Source of the DNA: Clostridia bacterium
GTDB lineage: Bacteria > Acidobacteriota > Terriglobia > Terriglobales > Acidobacteriaceae
Reading direction: 5' to 3'
Length of the DNA: 64,000 nucleotides
Assembly (NCBI GenBank): GCA_035561135.1
Contig: DATMYA010000051.1
Span: forward strand, 62,001-126,000
Within the stretch, counting starts at the first letter, position 1; each line of letters begins with the position of its first letter. Below are positions 8,474 to 17,461 of the stretch, one piece after another. The notes below the pieces were generated by a model, which saw nothing but the letters and a program-made list of their open reading frames with translations, searched no databases and had not been told where the DNA came from. Position numbers and translations under genes: made by a program.

Positions 8474-10566
8474 GCTTGCATCTCTGGTTGATTCCGCTGT
8501 TGCCGGCGCTTGGCGCCGTGATCAACGGCCTCTTCGGACGGCGCTTCCCGAAGGCCGCTGTGAGCACGGTTGCCTTAACCTCGACCGCGCTTTCGTTCGG
8601 TTGGGCCGTGTTCGCCGCGCTCCAGTTCGTCGGTGGAGGCGCAGCCGCCGTTACCGAAAGTCACGGCGCATGGATTCGTGCCGGCAGTTTCAGTGTCGAA
8701 TACGGCTTCTACCTGGACCAGCTTTCGATGGTGATGATGCTGGTTGTGACCGGCGTCGGCTTTCTGATCCACGTTTACTCGGTCGGGTACATGGCGCATG
8801 AGGGCGGGTATTACCGCTTCTTCTCCTACCTGAACCTGTTCATGTTCTTCATGCTTACGCTGGTGCTCGCCGACAACTACCTGCTCATGTTCGTCGGATG
8901 GGAAGGCGTGGGCCTCGCGTCGTACTTGTTGATTGGCTTCTTTTTCCGTAGGGATTCGGCCGCTAACGCCGGCAAAAAGGCGTTCATCACGAATCGCGTC
9001 GGCGACTTCGGCTTCCTGATCGCGCTCTTTCTGCTGATCAAGCACTTCAACACGCTGCAGTACTCCGGCGTGTTCAAGGCCGTCAACGCCATGCCGGTTG
9101 AGACCGCCGGCGCCGGCTTGCTGACCGCCATTGGCCTGCTGATGCTCTTTGGCGCAACCGGCAAGTCTGCACAGATTCCGCTCTTCGTCTGGCTGCCCGA
9201 TGCCATGGAAGGCCCGACACCGGTATCCGCCCTCATCCACGCCGCCACCATGGTCACGGCCGGCGTTTACGTGATCGCGCGATCAAATGCCGTATTCAAC
9301 CACGCACCGATTGCCTTAATGGCCGTAGCCGTTGTCGGCTGCCTGACGGCGATCTTCGCCGCCACTATCGGCATGGCGCAGAACGACATAAAGCGAGTAC
9401 TCGCGTACTCGACCATCTCTCAGTTGGGTTACATGTTCCTGGCCTGCGGCGTTGCGGCTTACTCGGCGGGAATCTTCCACCTGATGACGCACGCCTTCTT
9501 CAAGGCGCTGCTCTTCCTTGGAGCCGGCTCTGTCATACACGCCCTCGGCGGTGAGCAGGATATGCGCCGCATGGGCGGCTTGCGCCATAAGATTCCGTAC
9601 ACGTACTGGACAATGACGGCGGCAACATTCACAATCGCCGGCTTCCCATTCCTGAGCGGATTCTTCTCGAAAGACGAGATCCTCTGGCAAACCTTCAGCA
9701 GCCCGCACGGACATTGGGTGCTCTGGCTTGTCGGCGTCACCACGGCCTTCCTTACATCCTTCTACATGTTCCGCATGTGGTTCATGACCTTCTGGGGCGA
9801 TTATCGCGGCGAAGCGCACGAAACTGGGGAGCACGCTGGTCACGCCCATGCCACTCCGATCGGTGGGCATGACACGATCGCACACGCGCCTGCGACGGGT
9901 TCGCACGGACAGGGTGCTGACGGCAATAGCGAACCGCACGAGTCGCCGTGGATCATGCTCGCTCCGCTCGTCATCCTGGCCGTCCTTTCGGTCGTCGGCG
10001 GATACGTCGGTGTGCCGCACGCCCTTGGCGGTAACAACACATTCCACAAATTCCTGGCTCCAGTGCTGCCGAGCACGGCCACCGTCGAAACCGGTACCCT
10101 TGCCGAGCACGTTGCCGGACCGGCGCAGGAATCTGCTTCGCATGGTGAATCCGCCTCGCATGAAGAGGTCGCGATGGAGCGCTTGCTCACGGGTGTTTCC
10201 GTGGCTGTGGCATTCGCCGGCTTCGGACTTGCCTGGTTGTTGTACGTGAAGCGCCGCGATTTGCCTGCCAAGATCACTGCGAGCTTGGGCACTGTTTACA
10301 AGACAGTTCTGAATAAGTACTACGTGGACGAGATCTACGGCGCCAGCGTCATCGGCCCAATCGTGGAAGGCTCAACGAAGCTCCTCTGGCGAGGGATCGA
10401 CGTGGGCGCGATCGACGCCACGGTTAACGAAGCCGCACGCGGCGCGCAAGACGTCTCCGATGGAGTTCGCCAACAACAGTCCGGCAACATTCGGTCTTAC
10501 GCCGGATGGGTTGCCGCCGGTGCCGCGCTGGTCATTGTCTATATGGTCTGGATGGGTACGAGATGA
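8470..10566 (+). CDS. nuoL: NADH-quinone oxidoreductase subunit L (copy 1)
   Basis: A 698-residue distal antiporter-like proton-pump subunit. Core motifs are [43 protein letters not shown] and the [19 protein letters not shown] stretch. A His-rich, probably solvent-exposed loop sits at about residues 447-493 ([19 protein letters not shown]). A second acidic/His segment precedes the C-terminal lateral helix. ATGA overlaps on both sides couple it to nuoK and nuoM. Confidence 0.96.
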   Translation: MSLHLWLIPLLPALGAVINGLFGRRFPKAAVSTVALTSTALSFGWAVFAALQFVGGGAAAVTESHGAWIRAGSFSVEYGFYLDQLSMVMMLVVTGVGFLIHVYSVGYMAHEGGYYRFFSYLNLFMFFMLTLVLADNYLLMFVGWEGVGLASYLLIGFFFRRDSAANAGKKAFITNRVGDFGFLIALFLLIKHFNTLQYSGVFKAVNAMPVETAGAGLLTAIGLLMLFGATGKSAQIPLFVWLPDAMEGPTPVSALIHAATMVTAGVYVIARSNAVFNHAPIALMAVAVVGCLTAIFAATIGMAQNDIKRVLAYSTISQLGYMFLACGVAAYSAGIFHLMTHAFFKALLFLGAGSVIHALGGEQDMRRMGGLRHKIPYTYWTMTAATFTIAGFPFLSGFFSKDEILWQTFSSPHGHWVLWLVGVTTAFLTSFYMFRMWFMTFWGDYRGEAHETGEHAGHAHATPIGGHDTIAHAPATGSHGQGADGNSEPHESPWIMLAPLVILAVLSVVGGYVGVPHALGGNNTFHKFLAPVLPSTATVETGTLAEHVAGPAQESASHGESASHEEVAMERLLTGVSVAVAFAGFGLAWLLYVKRRDLPAKITASLGTVYKTVLNKYYVDEIYGASVIGPIVEGSTKLLWRGIDVGAIDATVNEAARGAQDVSDGVRQQQSGNIRSYAGWVAAGAALVIVYMVWMGTR

Positions 10567-12149
10567 ACGCCGCGAGTCTGAACGGCATTATCCTGACGCT
10601 GGTCACGTTTCTTCCTGCCGCAGGCGCTTTGCTGCTTGCATTCTTCCCGCGACGTGACCGCGACATACGCTGGTTCGCGCTGGCGATCTCCATCGCCACG
10701 CTGCTGGCTTCCCTGCACCTGCCCTGGCACTTCAGGAATGGAGACATGGGCTTCCAGTTTGAGCAGAACGTTGGCTGGATCCCGCTCGGCGCCGGTGAAG
10801 GCATTCGCTATCACCTCGGCATCGACGGTATCTCGCTGTGGCTGGTTATCCTGACCACGTTCCTGGTTCCGCTCAGTGTTCTCATCTCCTGGAAGTCGAT
10901 TCAAGACAGGGTGAAGGAGTTCTTCATCCTGCTGCTGCTGCTCGAGACGGCGATGATCGGCGTCTTCGTGTCTCTCGACCTCTTCCTCTTCTACTTCTTC
11001 TGGGAAGCCACGCTGATTCCGATGGCGCTGCTTATCGGCATGTATGGGCACGAGCGCCGAATCTACGCAGCTATCAAGTTCTTCCTGTTTACGATGATCG
11101 CTTCGGTCTTCATGCTCGGCGCAATCATCTGGCTCTATGTGCATACGGGAAGCTTCGACTTCGTAACCATCCAGGCGGCACTCGCGGGTGGGCAGGTTGA
11201 TGGTATTGCGACGGCGACGAAGTGGCTGTTCCTTGGCTTCTTTATAGCCTTTGCCGTCAAGGTACCTCTCTTTCCATTGCACACCTGGCTCCCCGACGCT
11301 CACGTGGAAGCGCCGACAGCGGGCTCTGTCCTTCTCGCCGGAGTGCTGCTGAAGATGGGCACCTACGGCCTACTCCGATTCAACCTTGGACTGTTCGCCG
11401 AAGAAGCTCGCCGCAATGCGCCGTGGATCATTGCGCTTGCGATTATCGGCATCATCTATGGCGCATTAGTCGCCATGGTGCAGCCGAATATGAAGAAGTT
11501 GATCGCCTATTCTTCGGTTAGCCACCTTGGGTTCGTTGTACTCGGCATCTTCAGCTTTACGCAAGCTGGCGTGAATGGCGCTGTTTACCAGATGCTGAAC
11601 CATGGCGTCTCGACCGGCGCACTGTTCATGCTGGCTGGCATTGTTTATGAGCGCCGCCACACCTATGAGATCAAGCAGTACGGCGGTCTGGCTACTCCCA
11701 TGCCGGTGTATGCCACCTTCTTCCTCATTATCACGCTATCCTCCATCGGTCTGCCGCTGATGAATGGCTTTGTCGGCGAGTTCCTCATCCTGACCGGCTC
11801 ATTCCAGGCTAAGGCAATCTACGGAATCCTGGCCGCAAGCGGCGTCATCTGGAGCGCGGCGTACATGCTCTGGATGTATCAACGCGTGTTCTACGGCACG
11901 GTCAAAAACGAGGCCAATGCTGCCCTGCCGGATATGAACGGCCGCGAGCGAGTCGCACTATTGCCGCTCGCAATCGCAGCGCTGGTCATGGGAGTCGCGC
12001 CTGTGCTCTGGCTGAACTCGATTGACCCGGCTGTGGCAAGGGCTATTTCCATGCGGCAGAACCAGCAAGCCGTATCCGGTGGCGTAACTACGCCGCTGCC
12101 CAACGTCGCTCCGGCGACACTGAACGTTCCTCAGGTGACCGGCCGATGA
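10563..12149 (+). CDS. nuoM: NADH-quinone oxidoreductase subunit M (copy 1)
   Basis: A 528-residue antiporter-like proton-pump subunit. Motifs: LFYFFWEATLIPMALLIGMYG with the key Glu, LPDAHVEAPTAGSVLLAGVLLKMGTYG, and QMLNHGVSTGALFMLAG. ATG 10563 overlaps the nuoL stop (ATGA). An in-frame ATG at 10506 would lie inside nuoL and is rejected. A short Pro/Gln-rich tail follows the last helix. Confidence 0.96.
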   Translation: MNAASLNGIILTLVTFLPAAGALLLAFFPRRDRDIRWFALAISIATLLASLHLPWHFRNGDMGFQFEQNVGWIPLGAGEGIRYHLGIDGISLWLVILTTFLVPLSVLISWKSIQDRVKEFFILLLLLETAMIGVFVSLDLFLFYFFWEATLIPMALLIGMYGHERRIYAAIKFFLFTMIASVFMLGAIIWLYVHTGSFDFVTIQAALAGGQVDGIATATKWLFLGFFIAFAVKVPLFPLHTWLPDAHVEAPTAGSVLLAGVLLKMGTYGLLRFNLGLFAEEARRNAPWIIALAIIGIIYGALVAMVQPNMKKLIAYSSVSHLGFVVLGIFSFTQAGVNGAVYQMLNHGVSTGALFMLAGIVYERRHTYEIKQYGGLATPMPVYATFFLIITLSSIGLPLMNGFVGEFLILTGSFQAKAIYGILAASGVIWSAAYMLWMYQRVFYGTVKNEANAALPDMNGRERVALLPLAIAALVMGVAPVLWLNSIDPAVARAISMRQNQQAVSGGVTTPLPNVAPATLNVPQVTGR

Positions 12150-13585
12150 TTCCCGCCGTCGATTACATTCGCATCCTGCCAGAGATCGTACTCACCGTCT
12201 TTGGCATCATCGTCATGATGGTGGACCCGCTCCTGAAGGATCAGGACGACCGCAAGTCGCTCGGCGCGGTTGCCGCAGTCGGCATCGTTGCCGCGATTAT
12301 CGCGACAGTTTACCAGTCCACCTATCCCGGGACGTCGTGGTGGGGCATGGTGCGGGTCGATAATTTCAGCATCTTCTTCCACATCGTCGTGCTTGTGGTC
12401 GCACTCGTTACGACCCTCATGTCGTTCGAGTACCTCAAGGTTCAGAACATTCGTCACGGCGAATATTACGGTCTTATCCTGTTCGGCACGGTTGGTATGG
12501 GCCTCATGTCGTCGGCCGTCGAACTGGTCCTGATCTTCATCGCCCTTGAGATTTCGTCCATCTCGACCTACGTTCTCGCTGGCTTCCGTCGGCGCGCAGC
12601 AGAAAGCACCGAATCGTCGCTGAAGTATTTCCTTCTCGGATCATTCGCTACGGCTTTCTTCCTCTATGGCATTGCCATGATGTTCGGCGCAACTGGGTCG
12701 ACAAACGTCGGGGAAATCGCCCGCGTCCTGCAAAACGACGCTCCAACGCTGGCCTATGTCGCTGTCGCGCTCATGTTCGTAGGACTGGGTTTCAAGGTTG
12801 CCGCGGCTCCCTTTCAGATTTGGACACCTGACGTGTACGAAGGCGCGCCGGCTCCCGTCGTAGGATTCATGTCGACCGCGCCGAAAGCTGCTGCGTTTGC
12901 CGTTCTGCTCCGGGTGCTCTTCGCCACATCGGCGCCGGGATGGTTCTGGCTGATCTGGATATCGGCGGCACTTTCAATGACGCTCGGCAATATGGGCGCG
13001 CTGGTACAACAGAACGTGAAACGCCTGTTGGCTTACTCCTCCATCGCGCACGCCGGCTACCTGCTAGTTGCATTCGCCGCCATCAAGGACACCAATGCCG
13101 GCATCTCAGCCGCCATGTTTTATTCAGCGTCGTATGCGGCGATGAACGTCGGTGCGTTCGCTGTCGTGAGCCATTTCGCAAGCACGGGCGAGAAGTACGT
13201 GTTGCTCGACGACTACGCTGGACTGGGACGACGTTCGCCCCTTCTGGCCGCGACGCTCACTATCTTCCTTTTATCCCTGATTGGAATTCCTATCACTGGG
13301 GGGTTCTTCGCGAAGTTTTACGTCTTCAGCGCGGCGCTCAAATCGAACCTCGTGGGATTGACCATCATCGGCCTGATCAACAGTGCCATCGGGGCGTTCT
13401 ACTATCTGCGAATCATCGTGTATATGTACATGCGCGATGAGCGCGTCAGCACTCCTGTCCCGCGCGTTCCCGTGGCATTGGGCTTCGCGCTCGTTGTCAG
13501 CGTTGTGGCTACTATTTATCTTGGCGTGTTTCCGGGTCGCGTGCTGAACTACGCACTCGAATCGGCAAGAATGTTGATGCAATAA
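12146..13585 (+). CDS. nuoN: NADH-quinone oxidoreductase subunit N (copy 1)
   Basis: The 479-residue third antiporter-like subunit. Motifs: ALEISSISTYVLAGF with the functional Glu, FKVAAAPFQIWTPDVYEGAPAP and KRLLAYSSIAHAGYLLVA. It starts in an ATGA overlap with nuoM and is the last gene of the operon. A terminator hairpin lies about 25 nt after the stop. Confidence 0.96.
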   Translation: MIPAVDYIRILPEIVLTVFGIIVMMVDPLLKDQDDRKSLGAVAAVGIVAAIIATVYQSTYPGTSWWGMVRVDNFSIFFHIVVLVVALVTTLMSFEYLKVQNIRHGEYYGLILFGTVGMGLMSSAVELVLIFIALEISSISTYVLAGFRRRAAESTESSLKYFLLGSFATAFFLYGIAMMFGATGSTNVGEIARVLQNDAPTLAYVAVALMFVGLGFKVAAAPFQIWTPDVYEGAPAPVVGFMSTAPKAAAFAVLLRVLFATSAPGWFWLIWISAALSMTLGNMGALVQQNVKRLLAYSSIAHAGYLLVAFAAIKDTNAGISAAMFYSASYAAMNVGAFAVVSHFASTGEKYVLLDDYAGLGRRSPLLAATLTIFLLSLIGIPITGGFFAKFYVFSAALKSNLVGLTIIGLINSAIGAFYYLRIIVYMYMRDERVSTPVPRVPVALGFALVVSVVATIYLGVFPGRVLNYALESARMLMQ

Positions 13586-13610
13586 CAGGTACTACATCGA
13601 GAGGAACAAG

Positions 13611-13645
13611 AACCGGCGGGGCTGAGTCCTCGCCGGTTTTTCATT
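13611..13645 (+). terminator. Bidirectional rho-independent terminator after nuoN1
   Basis: The stem AACCGGCG...CGCCGGTT with inner GGG/CC pairs is followed by TTTTTC on the + strand. It closes the first nuo operon. Read on the - strand the hairpin lies just past the stop of the convergent ABC permease, so it probably serves both. Confidence 0.85.
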
Positions 13646-14348
13646 CGATTGCGATGGCCACGTCGCGCCGGCTGAAGAGGACCGTCGCCAGCACGAAGAA
13701 GCACGCCCCGTAGATAGCGGCCAGCACAACTGCCGTCACCGTTCCCGCGAATGTAAACGTCGGAGAGAGCGCGATACCTGAAAGCAGGTAGTACGGCGGT
13801 GAGAGCCACAGCGCAGGATGGACTGCTGTGTGCACCCAGAGTGCCGGGAGCATGATGGCCGCGGCCGTAGCTGCGGTCGTGAAGAATGGATTGAGAAACG
13901 TCGAGAAGAAGAGTGCAACGCAAATCACTGCCAGCGATGCTATCCAGGCAATTGCAACTGCCGCAACAGCGGAAACAATTGTGAGCTGCGTTTGCCCGGC
14001 CAGCCACAGGCTGGATAGTGCCACCACCGCGCAATACGCTGCCATCACCGCAGCGAGTCCAAGGAACAGTCCCGCCAGGTACTCGCCCCTGTGAATCGCC
14101 TTGGAAAGCACGGCCAGTATTCGCCGCGAGCGCCTGTCATTGTGAACCGCTGCGGCTGCGAGGAAGGTGGCAAACAGGGCCGCGAAGAGGGCCTGCTGCC
14201 GAATGTAGAAGTAAACGTCTTCGATTGCAACCGGCCCACCCACTGCCCCGAACGCGAGCGCGTTTCCAATTCCATACGCAAAAAGTCCAATAGCGGGCCA
14301 GCGCTGCTCGCGAAGATAGTTGGCGGCGATAAGCAGTATTGGCGTCAA
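13641..14348 (-). CDS. ABC-2 type transporter permease
   Basis: A 235-residue integral membrane protein with about six hydrophobic helices. It starts in an ATGA overlap with the upstream ATPase, which marks it as the membrane partner of a simple ABC exporter. Substrate cannot be deduced. The HxxRRSRRILAVLSKAIHRGEY segment after helix 2 resembles the cytoplasmic coupling region of ABC-2 permeases. It is convergent with nuoN and shares its terminator. Confidence 0.8.
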   Translation of the reverse strand: MTPILLIAANYLREQRWPAIGLFAYGIGNALAFGAVGGPVAIEDVYFYIRQQALFAALFATFLAAAAVHNDRRSRRILAVLSKAIHRGEYLAGLFLGLAAVMAAYCAVVALSSLWLAGQTQLTIVSAVAAVAIAWIASLAVICVALFFSTFLNPFFTTAATAAAIMLPALWVHTAVHPALWLSPPYYLLSGIALSPTFTFAGTVTAVVLAAIYGACFFVLATVLFSRRDVAIAIE

Positions 14349-15268
14349 GCGTTCACTCTCGCCGCGGGTGATCCCGCCTCATCGGCCTCTGCAGCCAATT
14401 GCATGAACAGGTCTTCCAATGAACGACGCATCGGCGTCACGCTCACCACTTCTCCGCCTGCCATCCATATGCGCTCGATAATCTGCCTTTGCACTCTTCC
14501 CGAAGCCACAAAACTCAACAGCTCACCATCGAGCGTCGCGTCCGGGTAGCCGGCCGGATCAAGACCACGCGCGGTCACCGTCCAACTCTCGCTCTGTTGC
14601 AGCAGCTCAGGCATCCGTCCAAGGCGCACAACTCGCCCGTGCATAAGGATGGCGACACGATCACAAATTTGCTCAACTTCCGACAGCATATGTGAACTGA
14701 GGAAGATCGTCTTACCCTGCTCCCGCGCGCGCAGCAGTAATTCCCGCACGGCGACACGTCCGATAGGATCAAGCGCCGACGTAGGTTCGTCAAGGATCAG
14801 CAGTTCGGGATCATTCACCATCGCTTGCGCCAACCCAATGCGTTGCATCATGCCGCGAGAGAATCGTCCCACGTTGCGCCCGGCGTGTTCACGCATGTCC
14901 ACTAGGTCCAGAACGTCTCGTGTACGCTGTGCTAACGATGGGTCATGCATTCGGTTAAGCCCGCCGTAGAAGCGAACCAAGGAGGAAGCGCGCCGGTGAT
15001 AGAGCGCCACGTTCTCCGCAAGGAAACCCACACGCGCACGCGTCGCCGCATCTCCGAATGGCCGCCCCAACAACCGACCTCTGCCCGAGGTCGCTCGCAT
15101 GAAACCTAGCGCAAGGTGGATGGCCGTCGTTTTTCCGGCACCGTTTGGGCCAAGAAATCCGAAAATCTCACCCTGCTCCACCTCGAGCGAGAAGCCGTCG
15201 AGAGCTCGAATGCGGCACCGCGAAAACACTCTGCCGTATTCTTTTGTGACATGATCGAATTCGAGCAT
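14345..15268 (-). CDS. ABC transporter ATP-binding protein (ABC-2 exporter class)
   Basis: An ATPase of about 307 residues. Walker A is GPNGAGKTTA, the signature is FSRGMMQRIGLAQAM, Walker B is LLILDEPTSALDP and the switch His is in FLSSHMLSE. The C-terminal 80 residues are the accessory domain typical of multidrug, bacitracin or Na+ exporters of the CcmA/NatA type. ATG 15268 (MLEFDHVTKEYG) fits the family start; ATGs at 15277 and 15292 are alternatives. Couples to the permease by ATGA overlap. Confidence 0.88.
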   Translation of the reverse strand: MLEFDHVTKEYGRVFSRCRIRALDGFSLEVEQGEIFGFLGPNGAGKTTAIHLALGFMRATSGRGRLLGRPFGDAATRARVGFLAENVALYHRRASSLVRFYGGLNRMHDPSLAQRTRDVLDLVDMREHAGRNVGRFSRGMMQRIGLAQAMVNDPELLILDEPTSALDPIGRVAVRELLLRAREQGKTIFLSSHMLSEVEQICDRVAILMHGRVVRLGRMPELLQQSESWTVTARGLDPAGYPDATLDGELLSFVASGRVQRQIIERIWMAGGEVVSVTPMRRSLEDLFMQLAAEADEAGSPAARVNA

Positions 15269-15362
15269 GGCCGTCATGCCGATTAGTGTCACGGTTTATT
15301 GCGAGAGTTGCAACTGCTTCCGAGCGGCGCGCCGTAGCATGTATGACACCGGCCTCGCACAA

Positions 15363-15394
15363 ACAAAAAGCCTCCGCCCGAAGACGGAGGCCTT
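15363..15394 (-). terminator. Terminator after atpE
   Basis: On the - strand, GCCTCCG TCTTCGGG CGGAGGC is followed by TTTTTGTTTG, about 20 nt after the atpE stop. It ends the atpZ-I-B-E transcript before the divergent-looking ABC gene region. Confidence 0.88.
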
Positions 15395-15413
15395 GTCTCG
15401 ACGGAAGCGCCGG

Positions 15414-15731
15414 TTAAGCGACCTTCACGAAGATGATAACGAGCGTGAACAGCACGAGCGACTCGATGAATGCCAGACCAAGAATCAGCGCAAGCTGGAT
15501 TCCGGGACGCGCGGCGGGGTTGCGGGCCAGGCCTTCGCAGGCGGAAGCGGCAACGCGCGACTGGCCGAGTGCAGCCAGCGCAACGGCAATCGCCATGGCG
15601 AAGCCGGATGTGATGGCGACCCAGTTGGTCGGGTGGGCAGCGGCACCTGCTTCGGTGCCCTGCGCGAAGGCGGGCGTGACCATAAGCGACATGGCGACGA
15701 CGGCCAGCAGGACGAACATTACTTTACGCAT
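15414..15731 (-). CDS. atpE: ATP synthase F0 subunit c
   Basis: 105 residues: a cleavable-looking leader (residues 1-23, ending PAFAQG), then the two-helix hairpin of subunit c. The polar loop is ARNPAARP, and the ion-binding Glu of helix 2 lies in LAFIESLVLF. Most c subunits have no leader and are 70-90 residues long. Gln in ALGQSRVA and Ser after the Glu match two of the residues of Na+-binding c rings, but the Thr and Tyr positions are Leu and Phe, so H+ use is more likely. A 127-nt spacer with short hairpins precedes it. Confidence 0.93.
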   Translation of the reverse strand: MRKVMFVLLAVVAMSLMVTPAFAQGTEAGAAAHPTNWVAITSGFAMAIAVALAALGQSRVAASACEGLARNPAARPGIQLALILGLAFIESLVLFTLVIIFVKVA

Positions 15732-15858
15732 CGTGTTGCTCCTTCGTATGAACCGGACCCCAGAAGGTCCCGTACTGCCACCAGGTGGTGGTTGACGTCA
15801 TCCTCGTACAGACGCCCTCACGCTGATGGCAAACTTTCGCGCTCCATGCGCGTGGTGT

Positions 15859-16590
15859 TTAGTGCTCGTGGGCCGTGGCCTCAGACAAGTACACCGTCGC
15901 GAGCAGGACGAAAATGTAGGTCTGGATAAACGAGACGCCGATGTGCAAGCCAAGGAAGATGATCGGCACGCCGATCGGAATCAGCGAGAAGAATACCAGC
16001 GTCACCATGTCGCCCGCGAAAATGTTGGCAAACAAACGAATGGTGAGCGAGAGAATGCGCGCAAGATGGCTGAAAATTTCAATCGGTAACATCAAGGGCG
16101 CAAGCCACCAGACGGGCCCCATGAAGTGCTTAACGTAGCCCAGCCCATTCGCTCGAATCCCCTGCGTGTGATAGTAGAACCAGGTCACAACCGCACAACC
16201 GAGCGGAACAGAGGGAATACCGGTAGGCGACTCGAACGCCGGTATTAGCCCGATGAGATTGCAGCCGAGAATGAACATGCCCAGCGCAATCAGGTACGAG
16301 TCGTACCGCTTATGGTGATGGCCGATGATCTCTTCACCGAGTCCGCCAACGAAGCCGTGAATACCTTCCATCACGTGCTGCAACGCACCTGGCTTATCAA
16401 CCGACAGCCGCGAGCGCACTACGATGAAAAACAGCACCAACAGCAGGACGACAAGCACCTGCATCGCAACGTAATTCGGGATCGGTGCGGCTGGATTATG
16501 CGGATGGATACCGAGCGCGTGCAGCAGCGCGACAACTGGTCCTGCAAACAGCCGGTTCAGTAGCTCAGTGAATGGCAGTTGTGAATGCAT
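15859..16590 (-). CDS. atpB: ATP synthase F0 subunit a
   Basis: A 243-residue membrane stator subunit that conducts ions to the c ring. The essential Arg is in LSLTIRLFANIFAGDMV. GCNLIGLIPAFESPT and the His-rich C-terminal helix (GLHIGVSFIQTYIFVLLATVYL) are typical. It sits between an atpI-like gene and atpE. No atpF/H/A/G/D/C genes are in the window, so the F1 part must be encoded elsewhere. Confidence 0.95.
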   Translation of the reverse strand: MHSQLPFTELLNRLFAGPVVALLHALGIHPHNPAAPIPNYVAMQVLVVLLLVLFFIVVRSRLSVDKPGALQHVMEGIHGFVGGLGEEIIGHHHKRYDSYLIALGMFILGCNLIGLIPAFESPTGIPSVPLGCAVVTWFYYHTQGIRANGLGYVKHFMGPVWWLAPLMLPIEIFSHLARILSLTIRLFANIFAGDMVTLVFFSLIPIGVPIIFLGLHIGVSFIQTYIFVLLATVYLSEATAHEH

Positions 16591-16612
16591 TCCGATTGTT
16601 CAACCGAGAGAA

Positions 16613-17089
16613 TTAGAGTCCGCGCCGCGTTGCGGCAAAAAGCTCATATGCGGCCTCGCAAAACACGGCCGCGACAGGCAGAAACAGGCCCGCAAGAAGG
16701 CCATATAGCCCTACCTGTGTAATTCTGAATATAGCATATGCGGCTAAGGCTACCAAAAGCAGACGGATAGTGAAACGGACGACAATTCCAACGCCAGATT
16801 CCTGGCTGTTCGCGTTGACGATCCGATCCCCCAGACCATTCACCGCTTCCGCCAGCCAGCGAAAGTTCTGGTAAGAAATTGCGCAACCAAGCGCCAGACC
16901 CAGGCCGAAGCGCCAGTTCAGTGCGAGCGCGACGGCAATCGCCGGCAGCGCCAGCCAAGCCATCATCTTCAGAATTCGTGCCGTCGCCGCCGAATAGAAC
17001 GACTCGGCAACCGGATCGAGAGTAAAAGGTGCAGCCTCTAAATCCCTCGGTGACTCTTCGGAACCTGATGGTAGTTCAGCGTTTTGCAT
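16613..17089 (-). CDS. AtpI-like ATP synthase accessory membrane protein
   Basis: 158 residues with an acidic N-terminus and four hydrophobic helices (about 42-58, 62-80, 103-121, 127-150). Position directly upstream of atpB and downstream of an atpZ-like gene, plus size and topology, suggest the ATP synthase I chain family, which helps assemble the c ring. Sequence motifs alone are weak. The start overlaps the end of the upstream gene. Confidence 0.7.
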   Translation of the reverse strand: MQNAELPSGSEESPRDLEAAPFTLDPVAESFYSAATARILKMMAWLALPAIAVALALNWRFGLGLALGCAISYQNFRWLAEAVNGLGDRIVNANSQESGVGIVVRFTIRLLLVALAAYAIFRITQVGLYGLLAGLFLPVAAVFCEAAYELFAATRRGL

Positions 17090-17345
17090 CGTCAGAGGAG
17101 AGCGCCATGCGAATCATGGATACGAAGCCGGCGATGGCGCCAAAGACGACGCCCGCCAGGTAAAGCCAATGCGTGTGCAGCCAGTAGTCGAGCGCCTTAC
17201 CAACGAAAAATCCAAGCAGCACCGCTGCCGGAATCGTAAAGCCGATTTCGGAATACCGTGCGATCTGTACCCAGGGACTCTGCTTATCATCGCCCTGCGC
17301 AGGCTCAGACCGGCCTGTTGATCGTTGGTCGCGCTCGTCTGCCAT
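17076..17345 (-). CDS. atpZ: AtpZ/AtpI-type F0 accessory protein
   Basis: 89 residues with two transmembrane helices (IGFTIPAAVLLGFFVGKALD and LYLAGVVFGAIAGFVSMIRM), the Gly-rich pattern of the AtpZ family. Start chosen at MADERDQ (17345); a longer reading frame to 17414 would enter the upstream terminator. It is the first gene of the F0 cluster. Confidence 0.78.
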   Translation of the reverse strand: MADERDQRSTGRSEPAQGDDKQSPWVQIARYSEIGFTIPAAVLLGFFVGKALDYWLHTHWLYLAGVVFGAIAGFVSMIRMALSSDDAKR

Positions 17346-17410
17346 GCTGTAAAGGCTAGCACGGCGTTGCGGAACCGTCAGCATCAAGCGTTTCCGAACG
17401 TCGTACAAAA

Positions 17411-17447
17411 GCAAAAGCCCCCGCGTGTGTAGGCGAGGGCTTCGTGT
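17411..17447 (-). terminator. Terminator after the second nuo cluster
   Basis: On the - strand, GAAGCCCTCGC ... GCGGGGGC is followed by TTTTGCTTTTG, 15 nt past the nuoN2 stop. It separates the second nuo operon from the tandem atpZ-I-B-E operon. Confidence 0.85.
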
Positions 17448-17461
17448 TTCGTTTGGCCTGA

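Noticed and set aside
9316-10161. 281-codon - strand frame opposite nuoL1
   Set aside because: Antisense to nuoL with skewed composition.
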